Positions 9,703 to 20,117 of a stretch of 64,000 nt of DNA are shown here, one piece after another. Position 1 is the stretch's first letter. Each line of letters starts with the position of its first letter. The notes under the pieces were generated by a model. That model did not search any database, had not been told where the DNA came from, and saw nothing but the letters and a program-made list of their open reading frames with translations. Source of the DNA: Prochlorococcus sp. AG-409-O23 (GTDB lineage: Bacteria > Cyanobacteriota > Cyanobacteriia > PCC-6307 > Cyanobiaceae); the NCBI GenBank assembly GCA_003215355.1, contig QCKL01000004.1:1-64000 (forward strand), in the 5' to 3' direction. A program made the position numbers and the translations under genes.

Positions 9703-12300
9703 ATGTCAGAGAGCGTATATGAGCCCAATGAGCTTGAAGGACGATGGCAGAAGCTATGGCATGAGATTGGTTTAGACGAGACAAAATCACAAAAGCCTGG
9801 CCAGAAAAGCTTCTACGCCCTCTCGATGTTTCCATATCCATCAGGGAGTTTGCATATGGGACATGTGAGGAACTATGTCATAACTGATGTTATAGCGAGA
9901 TTGCATCGAATGAAAGGTGATGCAGTCCTGCACCCAATGGGATGGGATGCTTTTGGGTTGCCAGCTGAAAATGCAGCTATTGAGAGAAGAATTGATCCAT
10001 CCGTATGGACAAAGAAGAATATTTCTGAAATGAAAAAACAATTGAAAAGGCTTGGATTATGTATTGATTGGAGCAAAGAATTAACAACCTGTGATGTCGA
10101 GTATTACAAGTGGACTCAATATCTATTTCTGATTTTATTCAAGGCTGGCCTTGCCTATCAAAAAGAAGCCGAAGTGAATTGGGATCCAGTTGACAAAACA
10201 GTATTAGCAAATGAACAAGTTGATTCAGAGGGTAATTCCTGGCGATCAGGAGCAAAAGTAGAAAAAAAACAATTAAAACAATGGTTCCTATCAATTACAA
10301 CATATGCCGATGAATTGTTAAAAGATTTAAATGGTCTAAAAAACTGGCCAGAAAGAGTTAAGACAATGCAAGAGAATTGGATAGGACGTTCGTATGGTTC
10401 TGATTTTGATTTCAATGTTGATGGATTCCCTGGTAAAAAAATTACCATATTTACAACTAGGCCGGATACATTATTTGGAGTAAGTTATATTGTTCTAGCT
10501 CCTGATCATCCTTTAGTTAAAGATATTGCAGATAAAGCAAAAAAAATAGACTTAGAAAAATTTATAGTGGAAGTAAATAAGAAATCCAGTCATGAAAGGA
10601 TGTCAGAAGATTCACCCAAAATGGGTATCTCAATTGGTGCATCGGCTATAAATCCAGCTAATGGTGAGTCGGTTCCAATATGGATTGCTGATTATGTATT
10701 AAAGGATTATGGTTCTGGAGCTGTTATGGGAGTACCTGCTCATGACAATCGTGATTATATATTTGCTAGTAAATATAATCTACCAATAAAATCTGTAATC
10801 AAAAGATATAATAATGAAGACTCTCAACTTCTTCCTTGGGTAGGAGAAGGTCTACTAATAAATTCTGGACCTTTTACTGGATTGACTTCAGAAGAGGCTA
10901 AAGAAAAGATAACATCATATGCTTTATCTAATGGATGGGGTAGTCAAAAGATTGAATATAGGCTAAGAGATTGGTTAATCTCAAGACAAAGATATTGGGG
11001 ATGCCCTATACCAATAATCAATTGCATTGATTGTGGGCCAGTAGAAGTATCCTTTAAGGACCTTCCTGTTAAACTACCAGACCTAGAAGATATAGACAAT
11101 AGTAAGAATTCATCACTTTCAACTAACATAGGTTGGCAAAAAACAATATGTCCAAAATGTGGCAAAGATGCCAAGAGAGAAACAGATACTATGGATACCT
11201 TTATTTGTTCTTCGTGGTATTTTTTGCGGTTTGCAGATCCTAATAATAAGGAGCAACCATTTACTCAAGATAAAATTGATAAGTGGTTACCAGTAAATCA
11301 ATATGTTGGTGGAGTTGAGCATGCGATACTGCATCTTCTTTATTCTAGATTTTTAACTAAAGCATTAAATAAACAAGGCTTGATTAATATTAAAGAACCA
11401 TTTGATAGATTACTTACACAAGGGATGGTTAAAGCACTAACATATAAAAACCCTAAAACCGGCAAATATATTAATGCTAATAATGTATCTGATATTGAAT
11501 CTCCAATAGATCCTAAAACAGGTGATAAACTTGAAAAGTTCTATGAGAAAATGTCAAAGTCAAAATATAATGGTATAGATCCAGGAATTGTAATTGATAA
11601 GTATGGAGCTGATACTGCTAGATTATTTATTTTATTTAAAGCTCCTCCAGAAAAAGATTTAGAGTGGGAGGATACAGATGTAGAAGGGCAATTTAGATTT
11701 ATACAGAGATTATGGAAGCTGATTGAAACATACCTAGAAAAGCATGATCTAAGTTCAGATAAGCCACCAATAGATTTATTAAAAGGGAAAAATAATGATT
11801 TAGGAATCAACAAGGATGAACAAAATCTAAGAAGGCTATATCATTTGGCTATAAAAGAAATAACTGATGATTTAGAAGGTGACCTTCAATTAAATACAGC
11901 TATATCTGAATTAATGAAACTGGCAAATTCCATCAGTGAATCTGCAGGTAAGGTTGGTAAAGTGATATCACACGAAAGCTTATCAGTATTAGTTAGATTA
12001 ATTGCGCCATTCGCTCCTCATATTGCAGAGGAATTTTGGTTACAAATAGGTGGTAAAGATAGTGTTCATAAAGGAAAATGGCCTGTTTATGATAACGATG
12101 CCCTTATCAAACAGAGTTATGAGCTGGTTATTCAAATAAAGGGTAAGGTTAGAGGAAGATTAGAGGTAGCAACTTCAACAACTAAAGAAGAATTAGAGCA
12201 AATTGCTATAAATAGTGAGGTTAGCAAAAAATGGTTGGATGGTGTGCTGCCTTCAAAAGTTATTGTAGTGCCTGGTAAGTTAGTAAACCTTGTTCCTTAG
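9703..12300 (+). CDS. leuS: Leucyl-tRNA synthetase
   Basis: Class Ia aminoacyl-tRNA synthetase charging tRNA-Leu. Signatures are [17 protein letters not shown] (HIGH-type, HMGH), the CP1 editing domain ([10 protein letters not shown] and GVPAHDNRD), zinc-type cysteines around [12 protein letters not shown] and TICPKCGK, and MSKSKYNG (KMSKS). The C-terminal VQIKGKVRG block is also present. Length is about 865 residues. ATG 9703 ([13 protein letters not shown]) is chosen; a GTG at 9667 would add 12 residues. It converges on pgi with only four bases between the stops. Confidence 0.95.
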   Translation: MSESVYEPNELEGRWQKLWHEIGLDETKSQKPGQKSFYALSMFPYPSGSLHMGHVRNYVITDVIARLHRMKGDAVLHPMGWDAFGLPAENAAIERRIDPSVWTKKNISEMKKQLKRLGLCIDWSKELTTCDVEYYKWTQYLFLILFKAGLAYQKEAEVNWDPVDKTVLANEQVDSEGNSWRSGAKVEKKQLKQWFLSITTYADELLKDLNGLKNWPERVKTMQENWIGRSYGSDFDFNVDGFPGKKITIFTTRPDTLFGVSYIVLAPDHPLVKDIADKAKKIDLEKFIVEVNKKSSHERMSEDSPKMGISIGASAINPANGESVPIWIADYVLKDYGSGAVMGVPAHDNRDYIFASKYNLPIKSVIKRYNNEDSQLLPWVGEGLLINSGPFTGLTSEEAKEKITSYALSNGWGSQKIEYRLRDWLISRQRYWGCPIPIINCIDCGPVEVSFKDLPVKLPDLEDIDNSKNSSLSTNIGWQKTICPKCGKDAKRETDTMDTFICSSWYFLRFADPNNKEQPFTQDKIDKWLPVNQYVGGVEHAILHLLYSRFLTKALNKQGLINIKEPFDRLLTQGMVKALTYKNPKTGKYINANNVSDIESPIDPKTGDKLEKFYEKMSKSKYNGIDPGIVIDKYGADTARLFILFKAPPEKDLEWEDTDVEGQFRFIQRLWKLIETYLEKHDLSSDKPPIDLLKGKNNDLGINKDEQNLRRLYHLAIKEITDDLEGDLQLNTAISELMKLANSISESAGKVGKVISHESLSVLVRLIAPFAPHIAEEFWLQIGGKDSVHKGKWPVYDNDALIKQSYELVIQIKGKVRGRLEVATSTTKEELEQIAINSEVSKKWLDGVLPSKVIVVPGKLVNLVP

Positions 12301-12304
12301 AATA

Positions 12305-13903
12305 CTAGGAATGCTTAAATTCTAGACAATCAGGATTTCCCCAGTCTCCTGAAACTAAGTAATTACGATTATTATGGCAAATGTGCCTAAGAATAAAATA
12401 TGTCAATTCTGAATTATCTTCTGACATTTCTTCACTAATTTGCTGAAGAGATCTAGATTTTCCATCTGAAAGTATGTCTTCAATCTTAGCTTGAGACTCT
12501 AAAACAATAGAAGCTGCTACTTTACCTGCCTCTACTCCAGGTTGATGATAAGCATTAATATTTACAAGTTCTCCATAAATACCTACAGTTCTTTCAAATA
12601 AAGCAATCAATGCCCCCAGGCTCTGCTCATTCAAAGATCGAAGTGTTATACAAACACTCTGTCTCCCTCCTTCTGATAAGGCAGATCTGGTTCCCTGTAA
12701 AAAGCCTGACAAATAATCACCGGGATTCTTTTTATTAATTATCTGATTATTATCTCCATCATCTAAAACCTCTATAAAGGTAACGAAGAAATTATCTATC
12801 CCATCTCTAAGTTGTTGTACGTAGGCATGTTGATCGGTAGATCCTTTGTTGCCAAATACGGAAAGTCCTTGATGAATAATGTTTCCTTTCCTATCTAATT
12901 TTTTCCCTAGAGACTCCATCACAAGTTGCTGTAGGTACCTACTAAAAAGTTCGAGTCTATCTCTATAGGGTAAAACTACCATATCTCGTTTGCCTTTACC
13001 TGAACCAGAAAGGAACCAAGAAGAAGCTAATAAATATGATGGGTTATTCAAGTAATTACTATTTCTTGTGGCTTCATCCATTATGGCGGCACCTATTAGA
13101 AATTTGTCTACATCTGCTCCAATTAATGCTATTGGCAATAGGCCAACTGCACTAGTTATGCTTGTTCGACCGCCCACCCAGTCAGGAAGATCAAAGCTTT
13201 TCAACCAACTTTCACTTATAGCAATCTCATTTAGTTTGCTTCCATTCATAGTTATTGCAACTGCATGCTTAGACCAAATAGAACCACAGGACTCTAATTG
13301 ATATCTAGCTTGATCCATTGCAATCTGGGGCTCGGGAGTACCTCCTGACTTGCTTACAACTACAATTAAGACGGTTGACAATTTTGCTTGAAGTTCATTG
13401 AGTTTCTCATGAATACCAACGGGGTCAACATTATCAATAAAGTGAAAATTCAACCCTTTATTTAACTTTTTAAGGGATTTTATAATTAGTAGTGGGCCAA
13501 GGCCACTTCCGCCTATGCCTATCCAGAGAACATCTGTAAAGCGAGCACCACTAGAAGAAACGATTTTTCCGTTGATAACATTATCTCCAAAATCTTTTAT
13601 AGCTGAAATTTCAGTCTGAATAGAATGCTGATAATCAAGCTCGGGTGCAAGTAATGGATTACGGAGCCAATAGTGACCAACTTGCCTATTCTCATCGACA
13701 TTAGCTATTTCACCAGACTCTATTGAACTCATTGCTTCTAATGCACTTTGAAAACGATTATTAAGATCTTCTAATTCGTTAGACTTGAAAAACATTCGAC
13801 TAATGTCAACCCATATGCCTAAGGGTTCGTTAAACCAAAGAAGCTCACAAAAGCGTTTCCATTGGTCACTAGTGTTATCAGTACTAAAGTCGGGAATGGT
13901 CAT
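12305..13903 (-). CDS. pgi: Glucose-6-phosphate isomerase
   Basis: Interconverts glucose-6-phosphate and fructose-6-phosphate in glycolysis, the Calvin cycle and the oxidative pentose phosphate route. The 532-residue protein has the sugar-phosphate isomerase blocks LWIGIGGSGLGPLLI, VVVSKSGGTPEP, a GGRTSITSAVGLLP region, and the C-terminal AYHQPGVEAGKVAA. Length agrees with cyanobacterial Pgi. The convergent gap to leuS is too small for a dedicated terminator. Confidence 0.94.
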   Translation of the reverse strand: MTIPDFSTDNTSDQWKRFCELLWFNEPLGIWVDISRMFFKSNELEDLNNRFQSALEAMSSIESGEIANVDENRQVGHYWLRNPLLAPELDYQHSIQTEISAIKDFGDNVINGKIVSSSGARFTDVLWIGIGGSGLGPLLIIKSLKKLNKGLNFHFIDNVDPVGIHEKLNELQAKLSTVLIVVVSKSGGTPEPQIAMDQARYQLESCGSIWSKHAVAITMNGSKLNEIAISESWLKSFDLPDWVGGRTSITSAVGLLPIALIGADVDKFLIGAAIMDEATRNSNYLNNPSYLLASSWFLSGSGKGKRDMVVLPYRDRLELFSRYLQQLVMESLGKKLDRKGNIIHQGLSVFGNKGSTDQHAYVQQLRDGIDNFFVTFIEVLDDGDNNQIINKKNPGDYLSGFLQGTRSALSEGGRQSVCITLRSLNEQSLGALIALFERTVGIYGELVNINAYHQPGVEAGKVAASIVLESQAKIEDILSDGKSRSLQQISEEMSEDNSELTYFILRHICHNNRNYLVSGDWGNPDCLEFKHS

Positions 13904-14060
13904 TTGTTTTGATCAAGAACTTGTAAAATACTGTTAGCGTGTTTCAAAAACTTTGAAGGATAAAAGCCTAGAGTAGTTTATCTATTATAACTTAGTGAAA
14001 GTCAAACAAACAGCCTGATGATTGTTTTTGAGAATATAATAAAGAAATGAAATAAGTATT

Positions 14061-15857
14061 CTATATAATTTTTATCCAATTTTCCATTAAACTAGTTTGT
14101 TGTTCAGTTTTATTAGAACAAGGTTTAAGCTCCCATGATTTCTGATATTGATTACTTATTTTCATTACTGTTTCTCTAAGAATTCCATTCCTAAAGAAAG
14201 AAATCTGCAGTTTCTTATTAGATTTTACTAATTCATAAATATCCTCTATTGATCTTACTTTATGCTTATCAATAGCAATAATTTCATCGCCTACTATAAG
14301 CTTAGCCTCCTCACAAGTACTATTTAAAGAAACTCTTGTGACTTTAACTAATCCATTAATATTAATACATGTAAGGCCAATGTCAATTCTAGGCGTATCA
14401 CTACTAACTAACTGGTAGCCAAGATCTTTAACAATCGATGATATAGGAAGAGAATCACATTGATCAATCCAATTAGATAGTTTAATGCTCAGGTCATGAT
14501 CAACTTTTCTAACTAGATCTATTATATTATCTCTTGAATAACCTTTCCGATTAATTCCATATTCAATCCATAGATTCCTTAGTAGATCTGAAAGGGAAGA
14601 ATTTACCTTTCTAAGGCTTACATCTAGACAAAATGAAAGCAGTGTTCCAATATTATAATAACTTACTTGTGTATCCTTGCTGGCAGGAGTGGACTTATAT
14701 AATTTAACCCAAGCTTCTCGTGAACTATCTGCAATGCTTTGATAAAATCTACCTGGTGTATTTAATAAAATATTAATTTCATATGATAAATCAGATATAA
14801 GCAATTCCTCATTAGTTAAACCAGCTATTAATGGAATTGCAAGATCGAAGTAGCTTGTGACACCTTCTGCAAACCATAGGCTGTCAGTGACAACTTCCTT
14901 GGAATAATCATATTCAATATATTCAATTGGCCTTAATCTCCTTACATTCCATTGATGTAAATACTCGTGGCCAATCAATTGAAGTAACTTCCTATAACCA
15001 TTTTCCTTCTTTAATCTCTTCCACCCAAAATGTAGTACGCAAGAATCATCATGTTCTAAGCCTCCATAACTATTCTCTAGCATAATTAAAATAAGTTGAT
15101 ATTGGTTTCCAGATGGAGGATCGGATTTCATTAAATCGCAAGTAGCACTAAAAATAGCTGAAATATCAGCAATTAGATCTTTATGCATCTCTTCTAGTTG
15201 ATTCCCAATTAAAATAAACTCGTGTTTAAAATTACCTACATATATATCTATTGAAGTTACATCTCCGGCATGAACAGGAGAGTCAATTAAATGATCATAG
15301 TTTGAAGCCCAAAAATATTCCGATCCTGGCAACGGAACAAATAAATTCCAGTGGTTCTCTTTTTCTATAGTTAGTCGATGTCTTAACTGCCTTAATCCAT
15401 TTATTTGCAATATTATTCCTGAGAGACATAAGGATGCAAAGTCTTCATCTAAGTATGATGTTCGAACAGTAAGCGATCTAGCTTCTATACAATATGTGAG
15501 TTTGATCTCTGTATTAGGAACTACTTCTACCAACCACTTACTTGGACTAAGCCTTAATGGTAGCAAAAAAGTATCATTTTGTGTAATCTTAAGGTCAAAT
15601 AGATTTTGTACATGATCTCTAACTGTATATGATCCTGGGGTCCAGATTGGCATTGAGAATATTTGTTCATTTTCTTTTGGATAACATTTTATTGTTACTT
15701 TAATTGTTTGTTTATGAGGATCTCTAATATCTAGACTGATGTCTACATAATCATTAAGACTAATATCATCTATGTCAAATGCAGGTTCCACTTTGATAAG
15801 GCCTTGAATTAAAGTATCAATCTTAATAATTATAGTGAAATACCGATCAAAAAACAA
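14061..15857 (-). CDS. M61-family (glycyl aminopeptidase-like) peptidase with PDZ domain
   Basis: 598-residue protein. The N-terminal beta-domain includes MPIWTPGSYTVRDH, followed by the M61 block ENSYGGLEHDDS and the zinc site HEYLHQWNVRRLRPIEY (HExxH) near residue 300. A C-terminal PDZ domain (VGDEIIAIDKHKVRSIEDI) spans about residues 490-570. M61 peptidases release N-terminal residues such as Gly; the physiological target in cyanobacteria is unknown. No clear signal peptide is seen. The frame opens at a TTG, so the start is uncertain. It is divergent from purN across 107 bases. Confidence 0.85.
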   Translation of the reverse strand: MFFDRYFTIIIKIDTLIQGLIKVEPAFDIDDISLNDYVDISLDIRDPHKQTIKVTIKCYPKENEQIFSMPIWTPGSYTVRDHVQNLFDLKITQNDTFLLPLRLSPSKWLVEVVPNTEIKLTYCIEARSLTVRTSYLDEDFASLCLSGIILQINGLRQLRHRLTIEKENHWNLFVPLPGSEYFWASNYDHLIDSPVHAGDVTSIDIYVGNFKHEFILIGNQLEEMHKDLIADISAIFSATCDLMKSDPPSGNQYQLILIMLENSYGGLEHDDSCVLHFGWKRLKKENGYRKLLQLIGHEYLHQWNVRRLRPIEYIEYDYSKEVVTDSLWFAEGVTSYFDLAIPLIAGLTNEELLISDLSYEINILLNTPGRFYQSIADSSREAWVKLYKSTPASKDTQVSYYNIGTLLSFCLDVSLRKVNSSLSDLLRNLWIEYGINRKGYSRDNIIDLVRKVDHDLSIKLSNWIDQCDSLPISSIVKDLGYQLVSSDTPRIDIGLTCININGLVKVTRVSLNSTCEEAKLIVGDEIIAIDKHKVRSIEDIYELVKSNKKLQISFFRNGILRETVMKISNQYQKSWELKPCSNKTEQQTSLMENWIKII

Positions 15858-15964
15858 TAATTAAGGATTTACCGCAAATACAACTGTTTTATTATTTGTG
15901 TAATTATTGCAAATTCCAAGATTCGAGGTTAAAGTTTTTAATATTACTTATTTATATATAGGTC

Positions 15965-16645
15965 ATGAATAATTCAATTAGTCAATCAATCAAAGACGAG
16001 GATGATACTCCCTCCATGATCTGGCCCAGACCAAGTTCTAATCTATCATTCAATCCTCCACTTAAGCTTGGTGTAATGTCATCTGGAAATGGCTCAAATT
16101 TTGAATCCCTTGTAATGGCAACAAGGACTAAATTACTTGACGCAACAGTTCATTTATTAGTAGTCAATAATCCAAATTGTAAAGCAATGGAAAGAGCTAA
16201 CCGATTAAATATTCCTTGTGTGGTTATTGATCATAGAAAATATTCTTCAAGAGAACAATTAGATCTTGAGATCATAAAGCATTTTAAAGCCTATGATATT
16301 GAAGGTATAATAATGGCTGGCTGGATGAGAATAGTTTCTGATACGTTGATCAACACATATCCAAATCGAATAGTTAACATTCATCCTTCTCTACTACCTT
16401 GCTTTAAAGGACATGATGCTGTTGAACAAGCATTAACTAATAGAGTAACAATTACCGGTTGTACAGTACATATAGTTAGAAAGGATGTGGATTCAGGTCC
16501 AATCCTTATACAAGCAGCTGTACCCGTTTTACTGGATGATAATAAGGATCAGCTTTTAAAGAGAATACAAATTGAAGAACATAGAATTCTACCTATTGGA
16601 GTTTCCCTTGCAGCGACTAAATGGAGGGAAAGAAACTTAAGGTAG
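15965..16645 (+). CDS. purN: Phosphoribosylglycinamide formyltransferase
   Basis: PurN transfers a formyl group from 10-formyl-THF to GAR in purine synthesis. After an N-terminal extension of about 35 residues, the formyltransferase core opens with LGVMSSGNGSNFESLV. It includes IIMAGWMRIVS and the catalytic block VNIHPSLLPCFKGHDAVEQA, with TGCTVHIVRKDVDSGPIL (active-site Asp). Length is 226 residues. It converges on argC with seven bases between stops. Confidence 0.93.
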   Translation: MNNSISQSIKDEDDTPSMIWPRPSSNLSFNPPLKLGVMSSGNGSNFESLVMATRTKLLDATVHLLVVNNPNCKAMERANRLNIPCVVIDHRKYSSREQLDLEIIKHFKAYDIEGIIMAGWMRIVSDTLINTYPNRIVNIHPSLLPCFKGHDAVEQALTNRVTITGCTVHIVRKDVDSGPILIQAAVPVLLDDNKDQLLKRIQIEEHRILPIGVSLAATKWRERNLR

Positions 16646-16652
16646 ATAATAA

Positions 16653-17759
16653 CTAAGGATAAAATGTTAAAAGGGGAAGTCCGGTCTCTTGTTGTTGACC
16701 AGACATCAGATTTAGGCTTTGAATAGCTTGACTAGCCTGTCCTTTCATTAAGTTGTCTATTGAGCACATTATAACAAGTCGGCCATTACGAGTATCTACT
16801 TGAACTGAAATCATTGCTTTATTAGTTGACCTAACCCATTTGGTTGATGGATAAGTGCCTACAGGAAGTACGTCTACAAAGCAAGAATTTCTATAAACAG
16901 CATTTAGTACAGTTGTGCAGTCTTCTGCTGTTAGGCCTGGGTCCCTAAGTCTTCCATATACAGTGACAAGTAATCCCCTAACCATAGGGACAAGGTGAGG
17001 AGTGAATTGAAGCTGAATTTCTCTACCAGCAATTTCACTTGCTTCCTGCTCGATCTCAGGGGTATGTCTGTGACCAATTACTCCATAAGGAGCAATTGAT
17101 TCTGATGCCTCTGACAATAGTAATTTTTGTCCAGCATTCCTTCCCCCTCCTGAAGTACCTGTCTTCGCATCAATAATAAGGCCATCATTTTCTATAAGAC
17201 CTTGATTTAAGAAAGGTAATAGTGCTAATAAACTTGCTGTAGGAAAGCATCCAGGTGAAGCAATTAGATCTGCTTTAGAAATACTTTTTTGATTCCACTC
17301 AGGCAAACCATATATCGCTTCCTTACAAAGCTCATGATCAGAACGTCTATACTTTTGTGCCTCATGTACATAGGTTTGTGACCATTTGCTCAATGAGCGG
17401 AAACGATAATCAGCAGACAGGTCAACAATACGAACATTTCGTTTGATCAACTCAGGTACTATCTGAGATGCCAAGCCATTTGGGAGGCTTAGTACAGCAA
17501 AATCAGAAGACTCTGAAATTTTTTCAAAATCAATGTCCTGGACCAAAGGATCATCATCTAAAGGTAAAAAAGAACAAATTTCAGACCAGTGCTGTCCTGC
17601 GCTGGTCTCACCACCAAGGAAACTTATTTTGAAGAAAGGGTGTTCTCTAAGTAATCTGAGGGTCTGTAAACCTCCATATCCAGATGCCCCAATGATCGCA
17701 ACTCTGTTGCCACCTGAACTGCCATGAACAGAAGGGATTTGGGCGGGTATGCTTTCCAT
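16653..17759 (-). CDS. argC: N-acetyl-gamma-glutamyl-phosphate reductase
   Basis: Third enzyme of arginine biosynthesis, reducing N-acetylglutamyl phosphate with NADPH. The dinucleotide fold starts VAIIGASGYGGLQTLRLL. The catalytic cysteine is in ASPGCFPTASLLALLPF near residue 165, with downstream DAKTGTSGGGRNAG and GHRHTPEIEQE (active-site His). The 368-residue length is typical. It is divergent from ribBA; the 54-base intergenic space must hold both promoters. Confidence 0.95.
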   Translation of the reverse strand: MESIPAQIPSVHGSSGGNRVAIIGASGYGGLQTLRLLREHPFFKISFLGGETSAGQHWSEICSFLPLDDDPLVQDIDFEKISESSDFAVLSLPNGLASQIVPELIKRNVRIVDLSADYRFRSLSKWSQTYVHEAQKYRRSDHELCKEAIYGLPEWNQKSISKADLIASPGCFPTASLLALLPFLNQGLIENDGLIIDAKTGTSGGGRNAGQKLLLSEASESIAPYGVIGHRHTPEIEQEASEIAGREIQLQFTPHLVPMVRGLLVTVYGRLRDPGLTAEDCTTVLNAVYRNSCFVDVLPVGTYPSTKWVRSTNKAMISVQVDTRNGRLVIMCSIDNLMKGQASQAIQSLNLMSGQQQETGLPLLTFYP

Positions 17760-17813
17760 ATGATTCGTTTATTACGGCTGATCGTACTTCTGCCGATAAT
17801 GAGTTAAGCGATT

Positions 17814-19523
17814 TTGAACACTATTCCTCTTGGCAATTCGCCAAAATCTGATTTTACAGCTGACATTCGTTTTGACGATATCGCTGATGCACTAGCTGCC
17901 ATAAGGAATGGCGAATGTGTAGTGGTTGTAGATGACGAAAGAAGAGAAAACGAAGGCGACGTCATATGCGCGGCCCAATTCGCCACGCCAGGTCAAATAA
18001 ATTTCATGGCTAGAGAGGCCAGAGGCCTTATTTGCTTAGCAATGCAAGGAAATCATCTGGATCAATTGGATCTTCCATTAATGGTGGATAGAAATACAGA
18101 TGCCAACGAGACAGCCTTTACCGTCAGTATTGATGCAGGACCAGAACACGGAGTTTCTACTGGTATTTCTGCCGATGACCGAGCTCGCACTATTCAAGTT
18201 GCTATTGATCCAAAGACAAGACCACAAGATCTTCGGAGGCCAGGGCACATATTCCCACTTCGAGCACGACAGGGTGGAGTACTGAAAAGAGCTGGTCACA
18301 CGGAGGCAGCTGTTGATTTGGCTCAATTAGCAGGACTTGCGCCATCTGGTGTCATTTGTGAGATTCAAAATTCTGATGGATCAATGGCACGACTCCCAGA
18401 GTTACATAATTATGCGCGACTATGGAATCTTAAATTAATTAGTATCGCTGATCTAATTAGATTTAGATTAGAAAATGAAAGGTTTGTGTACAGAAAAGCT
18501 ACTGCCAATTTACCTAGTCTATTTGGTGGATTTAACGCTATTGGATATAAAAATGAATTAGATGGAACAGAGCATGTGGCTCTAATTAAAGGGAAGCCAG
18601 GCGAGCTAAAAGAACCTGTTTTAGTAAGAATGCATTCTGAATGTCTGACTGGTGATGCATTTGGTTCATTAAGATGTGATTGTAGACCACAATTAGAGGC
18701 TGCATTATCAAGAATTGAGCAGGAAGGGGAGGGAGTTGTTGTATATCTAAGACAAGAAGGTAGAGGTATCGGATTAATAAATAAGTTAAAAGCATATAGC
18801 CTACAAGATAATGGTTTAGATACAGTCGAGGCTAATGAAAAGTTGGGATTTCCAGCTGATTTGAGAAATTACGGAGTTGGGGCACAAATCCTTACTGATC
18901 TTGGTATTAACAGGCTTAAACTTTTAACTAATAATCCAAGAAAAATTGCTGGGCTAGGTGGATATGGATTAAGAGTAGAAGAACGAGTTCCTCTAGTAAT
19001 TTGCCCAGGCGATCATAATGCAGCATACCTGGCTGTTAAAAGAGAGAAGCTAGGTCACCTAATTGATTCTAATAAAGCATTAGAAATCAAAAATAATATA
19101 GGGCCAATTATATTCACATTTTGGGATGGTTCAATTCAGAATGGTGATCTTCCAAATTTGCTTAAGCAGGTAGATAACTGGAGTGAGATTCATTCAATAG
19201 AGCTAAAGGCTGAGAACTCGCCAAGACTATTAGCATTGTGGGAAAGGCCATTATTCGTTTGGAAAATAAAATCAAATTCTAAAAATAACGAGGAAGAGTT
19301 ATGTACTTACATAAATTCAATAGAAGGACTATTAAAGGAGATCGCTTCATGGAATGGTACAAAAAGGATTGGTATATTAAAAACGGATAAGGAACATCAG
19401 GCTCTCCATCCTTCACAGAACTTGCAAAGAGAAGAAAGATCACTAAGTAAACTCAAAGAGTCAAATTGTCAATTAGAATTTTGGATAAATTCTAAGTCGC
19501 CTAATATGATACTTTGGAGCTAG
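17814..19523 (+). CDS. ribBA: Bifunctional RibBA: DHBP synthase / GTP cyclohydrolase II, with C-terminal extension
   Basis: Supplies both precursors of riboflavin. Residues from about 20 to 215 form 3,4-dihydroxy-2-butanone-4-phosphate synthase (VVVDDERRENEGDVICAA, RRPGHIFPLRA, RAGHTEAAVDLA). Residues about 220-410 form GTP cyclohydrolase II (RMHSECLTGDAFGSLRCDC zinc site, LRQEGRGIGL, LLTNNPRKI). About 150 more residues follow that match neither domain. The length of 569 is long for RibBA, though such tails occur in cyanobacteria. The start appears to be TTG at 17814; no ATG is available before the first domain. Confidence 0.92.
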   Translation: MNTIPLGNSPKSDFTADIRFDDIADALAAIRNGECVVVVDDERRENEGDVICAAQFATPGQINFMAREARGLICLAMQGNHLDQLDLPLMVDRNTDANETAFTVSIDAGPEHGVSTGISADDRARTIQVAIDPKTRPQDLRRPGHIFPLRARQGGVLKRAGHTEAAVDLAQLAGLAPSGVICEIQNSDGSMARLPELHNYARLWNLKLISIADLIRFRLENERFVYRKATANLPSLFGGFNAIGYKNELDGTEHVALIKGKPGELKEPVLVRMHSECLTGDAFGSLRCDCRPQLEAALSRIEQEGEGVVVYLRQEGRGIGLINKLKAYSLQDNGLDTVEANEKLGFPADLRNYGVGAQILTDLGINRLKLLTNNPRKIAGLGGYGLRVEERVPLVICPGDHNAAYLAVKREKLGHLIDSNKALEIKNNIGPIIFTFWDGSIQNGDLPNLLKQVDNWSEIHSIELKAENSPRLLALWERPLFVWKIKSNSKNNEEELCTYINSIEGLLKEIASWNGTKRIGILKTDKEHQALHPSQNLQREERSLSKLKESNCQLEFWINSKSPNMILWS

Positions 19524-19545
19524 AATATCGATCTCAAACTATCAA

Positions 19546-19986
19546 TTAGTCCTTTATAACTACACTATTAATTTTAGAGCCCATTTTTAAAGCTAAAACA
19601 ACATCCATATTATTTGTCTGGCCAAAAACTGTATGCACCCCATCCAAGTGGGGTTGAGATTCATGTACTAAAAAGAATTGACTTCCTCCGGTATCTTTTC
19701 CTGCATGTGCCATCGAAAGGGATCCTGGCAAATGCTTTCTACTGTTAATTTCACAATCAATGCAATAACCTGGTCCTCCGGTGCCAGGCATACCTTTTGC
19801 CCCCTCACGTGTATTTGGACATCCACCTTGAGCCATAAATCCATTAATTACTCTATGAAATTTAAGCCCATCATAAAAACCTTCCTTAATTAGCTTAATG
19901 AAGTTAGCGACAGTGTTAGGCGCATCACTCTCAAACAACTCGATTTCGATCAATCCAGCATCTGTATCCATAAGTGCTGTTGACAT
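19546..19986 (-). CDS. Peptidyl-prolyl cis-trans isomerase, cyclophilin type
   Basis: 146-residue cytosolic cyclophilin without a signal peptide. Typical motifs are [53 protein letters not shown], and [20 protein letters not shown]; the catalytic Arg and the FFL block are present. It catalyses proline isomerisation during folding. It converges on ribBA with 22 bases between the ends. Confidence 0.92.
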   Translation of the reverse strand: MSTALMDTDAGLIEIELFESDAPNTVANFIKLIKEGFYDGLKFHRVINGFMAQGGCPNTREGAKGMPGTGGPGYCIDCEINSRKHLPGSLSMAHAGKDTGGSQFFLVHESQPHLDGVHTVFGQTNNMDVVLALKMGSKINSVVIKD

Positions 19987-20117
19987 AAGAATCGTCAGTA
20001 AAAATTAATTTTATACGGAAATAGATACTCAAACTGGGTAATATGCTAAAACAGAATTAAATAATAATTAAATTATTTTAAACTTAGGTTGAAATTCGAT
20101 AATCAAATAAACCGTAT

